This document shows positions 57,401 to 64,000 of a stretch of DNA of 64,000 bases, one piece after another. Both the position numbers and the translations under genes were made by a program. How positions within the stretch are numbered: the first letter of the stretch is position 1; each line of letters starts with the position of its first letter. The stretch lies in the NCBI GenBank assembly GCA_012064415.1, contig SSNU01000038.1:285630-349629 (forward strand), given 5' to 3'. Below the pieces are notes generated by a model. It had not been told where the DNA came from and searched no databases. It saw only the letters and a program-made list of their open reading frames with translations. The stretch comes from Gyrodactylus bullatarudis. Taxonomy: Eukaryota > Platyhelminthes > Monogenea > Gyrodactylidea > Gyrodactylidae.

Positions 57401-59318
57401 TAACCAATCAGCAGAATAGACAGCTGCCTTTCATTACCAGAGTTGAGTGTAGCTCCTTATGAGTTCAGAATCGAGTAAAACTTTTGATGCAATCTGACAA
57501 TAAAAATCGAGAATTTTGTTACATATATGAAAAAATTGAGAATTATGTGATCAGGAGAAGATACAAGAAGAAATAAAGTTTAAGAATCAGATGACTTTGG
57601 TTAGATTTGAACATAAAAATATCAAATATTTTCGTTGAGATGAACTGAATTACGACAGACACAATAAATCTCAGCTTGAACAATGAAATTTCATAATTTC
57701 GTCTCTGGAAAAATTATACATTTTCTATAGATTCTGAAATTGCTAGCAAGAATAATTTGACCTTTTAGACGACACAAGAATATTTATTTTATAATTTTGA
57801 ATCGAAAAGTTCTTCAGGAAGCTATCCGGCATTTTCTATAAAGTTTTTTGCTAGCTACCCGACTAAAAAGAATTCGAATTCGGCTGCAGAAATTCACAGA
57901 AACCCGTTATTAATGCGGGAAATCGTAAAATTTTGATTTATTGATTAACACAAAGGAGAATGATCCAAAATTTAAGAGTTTAACTTTTTCTTGAAAACAG
58001 TTGATTCCTTTCCAACTTCACGGTCCAATTCGAATTCTTAGTCTAATGCTGATCTCGAATACCTGCATTTAACTGCTTCAAATCTTTGAAATCGATAAAA
58101 ATCTTTGATTCGAAAGTTGAAAAAGTGGAAATTTGGTACATTTTCGAAATTCAAAAAATGGCCTAATTTTTGGTCAGATTGAATTTTTTCAATTTCCCCA
58201 ACTAATTGGCGTATTTCATTATGGAAATCGAAAAATAATATTTTCCTGACTTTCCAAAGAAAAATATCGAGTATTTTGAACATAGAAGCTTTCAATATTT
58301 GAAAATTCTCAGGCTAAAAGAAGAATAAAATATCTGATTTTTCAAACTTCTAATCCGAATTTGATTTTCTTTCAAGAGAAAATTTAATCAGAATTATTAC
58401 TCTAATAACCAATATAATTCTTGTTTTATCTCGTTTTATTTAGAAGCTGCTAAAGCCATATTAACCATTTTTGGCTATGGGTTTAAAAATGCATCAATGC
58501 TATTTGTTGGTTGAGTTTAGATATCCCGTGCTATAGAGCTAATCGAAAATTGAAAAATTTATATTAGCTACGATCCGAGAATCAAAATTATAATTAAAAA
58601 CAAGATAAAAAAGATATATCATCTTTTACAAGCTCCTAAAGAAAATATTGAGATTTTTGTTAAAATTCTTATGCGTATCAGTTATAACAACTATTTTTAT
58701 TGCTAAATTCAAAGAAGAAAAAAATTCTCGAATGTTAAAACCAGAATTCTAAAACTATCGATTAAACAGCCACTGTCACTATTCATCACTCAGCACTGAA
58801 TAATCTAGGAAATGCTTTCTAATCCTTTCTGGAAATTCAATAAAATTTCATCCTTTTAGATCTCTGCCCTTAGATGAGATTGCTGTAGATTTTCTGTTAA
58901 AATCTACTTATGATGTCCACATCAATCTTTTTCCGTGATTCATTCTGACCCATGAAAAAAATCATTTTGCTCATAAAGGGTTAAGACAGTTTGGGATAGA
59001 AGGCAACTCACCAGTTCTCGTAGAAAATACAAACAATGAGTCTGGATTTGTCTGATTTTCCGTATTCTTTACAACCAATCTGGTGGCTATTAGGGGATGA
59101 GCTTGAACTGGTGATGTCCATTCTTCTCGAGAGACTGGCGCTGTATCATATAACAGGATATCGCGATCTGATAAAGCTGCAAACACTGGCTTCCATTCGG
59201 AGCCTATAATGACGCTCGTCTCGTTTGACCCATGGGAAAAGTTTGCATTCTCATTAACTCCAATGGAAGTGGTACTTGAAAATCTACTTTCCATAAGCCA
59301 TCCGAGCATTTTCAATTC
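48444..59318 (-). CDS. Syntrophin (beta-type), three internal exons of a partial gene
   Basis: Three exons join in phase: 59318-59012, 50675-50448, 48568-48444 (about 220 aa). They encode the second half of a syntrophin: WKPVFAALSDRDILLYD, VSREEWTSPVQAHPLIATRL, FSTRTG|SKYGIEMHTF (a PH2 domain), then the syntrophin-unique region with RLTLHYDKGISLHL and LLWHYPYECLKSTSDYAPN, then WIDFGDETL. Syntrophins are cytoplasmic adaptors that bind dystrophin and dystrobrevin at the membrane (family knowledge). The upstream PDZ and PH1 exons are not in the window and presumably lie to the right. The final exon, which should encode a CPKPIVF-like and HTFLSAK-like motif, was not found. Intron 59011-50676 (8.3 kb) contains an IS630-like transposon and the assembly gap. 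Confidence 0.85.
51015..51105 (+). repeat. Third copy of the foldback hammerhead family
   Basis: TGATGAGTATGCCCGAAATA and GGCATCATCTTCTT match 61860-61912. The core C3 is changed to G and the upstream pairing partner is absent, so it is decayed. It lies in a syntrophin-side intron. Confidence 0.6.
53008..54466 (-). pseudogene. IS630-like DDE transposase, gap and frameshift
   Basis: The likely start is the Met at 54466 (MSQRKILRSI). After the gap the frame gives ILYQDETNFNLYCSRSWL (first catalytic Asp region), then GVISNQRLIDFKIKRGSL and PCILVI, where it shifts frame near 53285. The other frame continues LAPYSYLINPIEKVWSSFKS, the typical PYS..LNPIE..W motif with the third catalytic acidic residue. 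The DNxxxH segment with the second catalytic Asp, expected between these, is missing, so this copy is dead regardless of the gap. Confidence 0.8.
53593..54422. other. Assembly gap (N run, 830 bp)
   Basis: All bases are N. The gap lies inside the IS630-like transposon and removes most of the transposase N-terminal half. Confidence 1.
54563..59011. other. Syntrophin intron, right of the IS630-like element
   Basis: Apart from the AT-rich repeat copy at 56070-56620, no gene or known element was recognised. Confidence 0.5.
56070..56620. repeat. Copy of the AT-rich repeat family in a syntrophin intron
   Basis: Left end ATGAAGATGGGAATTTATGA and internal GATCACTCTCTCACTTTTAG are shared with the 43.8-kb and 16.4-kb copies. 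The internal sequence is itself inverted around about 56400. Confidence 0.6.
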
Positions 59319-60017
59319 CTGCATAAGGGAAAAATTAATTTCAAATTCGCTCTTTATCATCTAAAGCTAAAAGTACAGATATTCCATAAATTTGGTCTTC
59401 CAAAAATTTTCATCATATGATTTTTTTATAATGAATTTATTCTATTTTCCTGATAAATTAAGATGAATATTAATTAGTTTTAGTGCTTTTCAAAAAATAA
59501 GGTTTTATTTAGGAAACTAAAGATGAGTCTATGTAGTACATTCATAGTATGTACTTCAATTTCATTGGTTCAGACAATACTCTACTTTTATTGGTCATTT
59601 ATCAAATTTCTAGGGCTTAAATTAGATTCTGTCTTCATTAATGACTTTTAGCAAAATACAATTAAATAGTTATCTTTATTTTTTTATTTAGAACAGTTTG
59701 TTCTTTATGAGGCTGCGCCTTGAGCTTTTCGTAGACATTCTAATTCGAATGAGTGCAAATACTTAGTAGGGATAGATTTTTCAATTCTAATATGCTCAAT
59801 ATAATTTTCCCTGGTTGAAAATGTGGTTCAGAATGAATTTTTAGTTCAAACTATTAAAATCTTTATTCAAAATTATTTTCAGTGGCAGTGATAGTGTCAA
59901 AGTTACATTTTTTGTCATAAATCTCTCAAATTTGATCTTATTACTTTCAAGTTTACTTTCAGTTCATAATTTGATAAAATACCCTTTAAAATAATCCAGA
60001 ATCAACTCATTGAAAGT
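59319..60017. other. Region upstream of the first visible syntrophin exon
   Basis: Probably intron of syntrophin. Nothing coding was recognised. Confidence 0.4.
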
Positions 60018-60480
60018 GGCATTAATCCATTTATTATCAACTGGACAATGAATTTCTTATCCAATAGGTCCCAGAAAGTCTATTTCAATTATGAAGTATC
60101 CTCCTCTCTGAACATCAACTCAGGTGTCCCACAGAGCTCGATAGTTGGCCCTCTACTATTTAATTTAGTCTTCTCTAAGATCAAACCTCCAGCAGTGAAG
60201 TAAAATTCTTTAAATATGCAGATGATCTTAAAATTATCATCCCGAACTTTAATAATGACCTTATCAATAAAGAACTTGCACATATTCGATCCTCCCTTGA
60301 TTCCATTGGACTTCAAATAAACAATGACAAAACTAAAATCATGTTATTAAATCACAATGACCCACTGAACTGTCTCAATCCTACTCTCTCCCAGTTAATT
60401 GTCCTTAAAATCAAAGACCTGGTCTCCATTATGATTACAAACTCAGGATCAAACCACACATCAATGACCTCTTAAAATGA
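60018..60480 (+). pseudogene. LINE reverse transcriptase fragment
   Basis: The plus strand encodes FIINWTMNFLSNRSQKVYFN, SGVPQSSIVGPLLFNLVFS and, after a frameshift near 60200, FKYADDLKIIIPNFNNDL. These match the RT of the LINE at 38173-39159 segment by segment. Only about 460 bp of the RT palm remain. Confidence 0.85.
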
Positions 60481-60924
60481 AATAAATTTCTATTCCAAAT
60501 AAATAGATCTCGGACCATATGTTTTATACATCATTCGATTTCTCCTGAAGAGCCTATTCAGATTCTGATCCAGGCTAGAAATCGAAAATTTGCAAAATCT
60601 ATCTCTAATACTTAGGTCTGAAATTTTCTTAGCGAGACATGTTCTGAAAAGACTACTCCTGAAATGAATAAGACTCTGTCGATAAATTTGCCTTAGCCCT
60701 TAAAACTTCGTTGGTTTTTTCGCAAAACCTGATTTTTAGATAAAAAAAACCGATTAAACCCATGAACATAGCTATTTTGTTGCCCTGGGTATAACTGAGA
60801 AAAATTGAATGTTAACACCTCTATAATAATAGATTCCTAACATCATTTTCAAGGAAAAACATTCATATTTCCGTGTGACAAATTTTAACCTGATTTATAA
60901 TTTTTTCATTCTTATATAAAGAAA

Positions 60925-61050
60925 AAAGGGCTAATCTATAGAGCATTTGTCCCTTCTTGTTTTTCAGTAATTTTTCTGATTGACATAGAGACTAAGGGCT
61001 TTCTAACATCTATGAAATGAAGACGAATCCCTTGCGGTGAGACCAAAATC
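60925..61050. repeat. Inverse copy of the 1253-1385 repeat
   Basis: GGGCTAATCTATAGAGCATT, GACTAAGGGCTTTC and CTTGCGGTGAG are the complement of the strings at 1253-1385. Confidence 0.65.
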
Positions 61051-61657
61051 ACCGATATTCATTCCTGCATTCTATCTCAAATGCATCAAGGGAGCAATCA
61101 AAACAATCAAATTCTTGTTTATTTTATGTAAAATGACGACCCATTTTGCTTAGCATGACGATGTGATAGACTTAAGGGAATATGTACTTAAACTTGAAGT
61201 ACATTTGAAGAATTTCCAGTGTCATCTTTCTTTTTCCTGTATGGAGATTTTGGTTGTCATAAGAAAAGTGTATTCCTTATTTTCCTTGATCAATAGTGCA
61301 CTTGTCTATTTTTGGTCTTGATCATCTGTGTATTAAAATTTATCCAATTGATTTTCATAAGAGATTGAAGATTTTTTTTCATGACACGCAACCAAGCTTT
61401 TGTCCATCTATTACGATTCTACAGTTGTTTCAAGCCGCGTCCAAAATGAATTTTTTTCCTATGAGGGTTTTAATAAAAATAGGGTGAAAAATAACCTGAA
61501 TTTTGGGGTTAATACAATTATTTTTAGTTCAAGAGTTATCGACCAAAAATTTAGTCATTTTACGATCTTGAAAGCTTAAGCAGTTAGAGGGTATGATTAT
61601 TCGATAAAAATTATTTCAGAGAGGTGTTGGGTAACCTTAGTTTTGAGCCGAAGTTAT

Positions 61658-61928
61658 CATTGTAAAAAATTAAGAAGATGATGCCAAGCGTTTTACAAAT
61701 AAGGCCTTTATTTCGGGCATACTCATCAGTGTGATACATGCCAGATAAGTACAAATTTACAAAAATTGATATCCAACTTTCATTGGTTTCGGAAATATTC
61801 ATTTTTGATTGTTGGATATCAATTTTTGTAAATTTGTACTTATCTGGCATGTATCACACTGATGAGTATGCCCGAAATAAAGGCCTTATTTGTGAAACGC
61901 TTGGCATCATCTTCTTAATTTTTTACAA
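61658..61928. repeat. Foldback repeat with hammerhead-like sequence in each arm
   Basis: Arms 61658-61776 and about 61807-61928 are near-perfect inverted copies around a 30-bp loop. Each arm contains a sequence with the hammerhead order (next feature). A third, partial copy is at about 51015-51085. The element type is unknown. Confidence 0.8.
61846..61895 (+). ncRNA. Hammerhead-like motif in foldback arm
   Basis: Stem I TCACA (61854-61858) with TGTGA (61891-61895), five perfect pairs; CTGATGA (61859-61865); eight bases GTATGCCC (61866-61873); GAAA (61874-61877); stem III ATAA/TTAT (61877-61889) with an AGGCC loop; U17 at 61890. Upstream GGCAT (61846-61850) complements ATGCC (61868-61872). 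The left arm has the same motif on the minus strand with one stem I mismatch. Activity would depend on the upstream pairing standing in for stem II. Confidence 0.55.
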
Positions 61929-62584
61929 TAAAAATTATCTTACTTTTTATTTATGACTTTGGGAAATAGGTTTTCAAAAAACGTTTTAAACAAAAATTAA
62001 ATTTTTAGAAAAATTCATTTTCTTTGAATTTGTAGCACGACTTTGACAAATGATAAAAATGAGATTATTGCGTATTCCAAAGTTGACATTACCTTGTTCA
62101 GGATTAAATTCCTAACTAAAGAGAAATAAAGCTTTCCTTTAGAATTTTTAGGTTTTGAACATTTTGAAGTCAGAGATGAATATTTATCATTCATTTTCGA
62201 AACTTTTCAACTTTAAGTCAATTTTGTGTCCCAATTTCGACGCAGTAGAACTGCAAGTATCCAAAGCGGAAATAAAACTAATGACTCATTAGAACTCATT
62301 TGGGAAAATAATTTTGATCTGAATTTGAATTTATTGAACATTAGAGCTTTCTTGTCTAGTGAACATTAGTCTAATAAACGGGGACTAACCCATAATTATA
62401 ATCCAAAATAAATAAATAATAATGACACTGTCGTCGGGTAGACTTTGGAATCAAAAGAATTCAAAAAGAAATCATAATTAGTGTGGGTTAAAGATTATGA
62501 AAAAAATTTAATTTCATATGAAACTAATTTTTATTTCAAACTGACGGTAGGAATTAATCTAAAGAAAAAAATAATATTTTCGTT

Positions 62585-62745
62585 CTAGATCCTTAGGGAA
62601 TATATCTCACAGGTTCGTCGTATTTGGTGATGGATTAGCCCATGTTGATGAATGTTACAGCTTAAAAATCGATCCAACCGTGACTAGTACAAAAGTTATA
62701 TGCTTATTTCTAACTGCTCTGTGAGTTACTAGCCAATGAGTTAGT
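62585..62745 (-). repeat. SINE 3' body fragment
   Basis: The plus strand reads GGTTCGTCGTATTTGGTGAT, GCCCATGTTGATGAATGTTA and CTGCTCTGTGAGTT, the antisense of the SINE tail seen at 17085-17250 and 43450-43520. The tRNA head and hammerhead are absent. Confidence 0.6.
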
Positions 62746-64000
62746 TAACCTTTGTAAGCGTTCGTTAATCCAAAGAAAAATTCAACCGGAAGGAAATCTT
62801 TTGAAATGGAAAATAAATCTTTATTTTGTGGATGATCCGAGATCAGTTCAAATTGAAAAAATATTTAGTTTTTTGTAAAAATAGTAAATTATTATCTTCA
62901 TGCCAACTAGGTTTAGATTTCAGGGGTCAGAAATGTAGATCTTCAATTGAATTCTAAAAAAAAACAAAATTAAAAAATGAAAACATTCTCCTCCCTCAAG
63001 AATTTCTTTTGTTTTTCTGATAAGTTTTTTTTGGAAAAGAACAAATTGACCTGGATAAAAATACACTCGATAAGGAATAAATCATTAGAATAGATAAAAG
63101 AACATGTTTCCTTACGAAAACTGTAATACGATAATTTCGACAGCTTCCACTTATTATAATAAGGATAACTATTCTAACAGGAGAAGTCTTGATTTTGTAG
63201 AAAAATGTGCTTTCATTATTGCCATATTAAGCCGATAAAACGTGTCGATTCATCAAACATTTTTATTATCAAAGAATCTATCGTTGTTAAAAATATTCTT
63301 TACATATTTTTCTAGCTAAAGTATTCTTTCTGATAGTTAATTGGAAAGATTATATGAGATTTTTTACCAAATTAGATGGAAATTTCTTGAAATCTGAATT
63401 ATAAGGTACACTAATATCAGAAACCTATTTTTCTTAACCAGAAGCACGGGCCTCAACTCAATCACGAAAAAAAAATCTGAAGACATTATCTGAGAAATAA
63501 AAAAATAAAAGGTAAGCAGAGAAAACGATTACCAACTATTGATCAGACAATGGATTTAATCCTTCGAAATCGATGTAAATTATGAGCTTTACGGTTGAAG
63601 AAATAGGGGCATTTTTGAAATTCGTAAAACGGCCAAAAAAATTTTTTTCTGTTAGAAATAAGTTCTTAAGTATATTTAAAATTTTAAATGTACAAAAATA
63701 TGGCAATAATAAAATCTGGTTATATAAGAATATACACATAACTTTGAAAAAAGTGAAAATGTAGGTTTTATATATAGTCAATATAAAATTTTGATTGTAG
63801 AAATAGGCTGAAAAGTATTTCGATTCGTCATCTGGTTAGTGAAAGGGAGAATAAAGGAGAGATTTTGAATAGTCAAGTTTAGATCTAATATGAGCCATAA
63901 CTGATTTAAGATCAGTAAGGTTCTGACAATCAGATAAGTCAAAATTAGCAGAGAAACAATTAAAGCAAGATAATAGAACATTGAAATCATAAGATATGTT
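62746..64000. other. Right edge of window, possible LINE fragment at the end
   Basis: The minus strand of about 63830-63990 reads ANFDLSDCQNLTDLKSVMAH, which resembles the region downstream of a LINE endonuclease, but similarity is weak. The rest holds nothing recognisable. Confidence 0.25.

Noticed and set aside
61611..61956. Two mirror-image frames giving the same peptide on both strands
   Set aside because: They are a consequence of the foldback repeat, not genes.

Overview
The window is animal nuclear DNA. It is AT-rich, has spliced genes with GT-AG introns, and holds many transposable elements. The protein-coding genes are conserved metazoan families. I think an arthropod, possibly a copepod crustacean, is most likely, but that is inference from composition and repeat load, not from a diagnostic gene. 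An assembly gap (N run) lies at 53593-54422.

Layout of host genes. A TAPT1 homolog (minus, ten exons, 18986 to 5526) is followed by a compact cluster with no coding introns: ERH (minus, 19471-19163), ERMP1-like metallopeptidase (minus, 22502-19599) and an N-terminal RASSF (RASSF7/8-like, plus, 22638-23522). ERMP1 and RASSF are divergent across about 135 bp. A 14-exon BRPF1/Br140 homolog (minus, 33071 to 24100) lies tail to tail with RASSF. Three internal exons of a beta-type syntrophin (minus, 59318 to 48444) occupy the right third. All exon chains were assembled by hand so that splice phases agree. BRPF and MOZ/MORF-type chromatin factors, ERH (RNA processing) and RASSF (polarity and Hippo-linked signalling) are housekeeping or regulatory genes and do not form one pathway.

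Layout of mobile DNA. Introns and intergenic space hold a hAT-type MITE with an 8-bp duplication (4615-5118), a piggyBac-like MITE with TTAA sites (18099-18393), a 1.3-kb long-TIR element (13486-14799), two members of one IS630/Tc1-like family (26224-27075 and 52778-54559), a decayed Ty3/gypsy LTR element (33497-37718) placed about 430 bp upstream of the BRPF start codon, a LINE with ORF1, endonuclease and reverse transcriptase (about 37730-41240) plus two other LINE fragments, a complete Ginger-type integrase transposon (45578-47728), and several AT-rich foldback repeats.

The most interesting signal is RNA-based. A tRNA-derived SINE carries a near-perfect type I hammerhead ribozyme directly after its pol III promoter (1815-1918). 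Independently, several other repeats carry hammerhead cores with only eight bases in place of stem II. In three divergent lineages a short segment upstream of stem I stays complementary to those eight bases, with compensatory changes, which suggests a pseudoknotted hammerhead. In two copies the ribozyme lies between a TATA/CCAAT-like block and a short reading frame with a shared N-terminus. The second unexplained signal is a strand-specific excess of the pentamer ACCTA (about 50 copies in 4.2 kb) through the LTR element, in all reading frames and in the LTRs.
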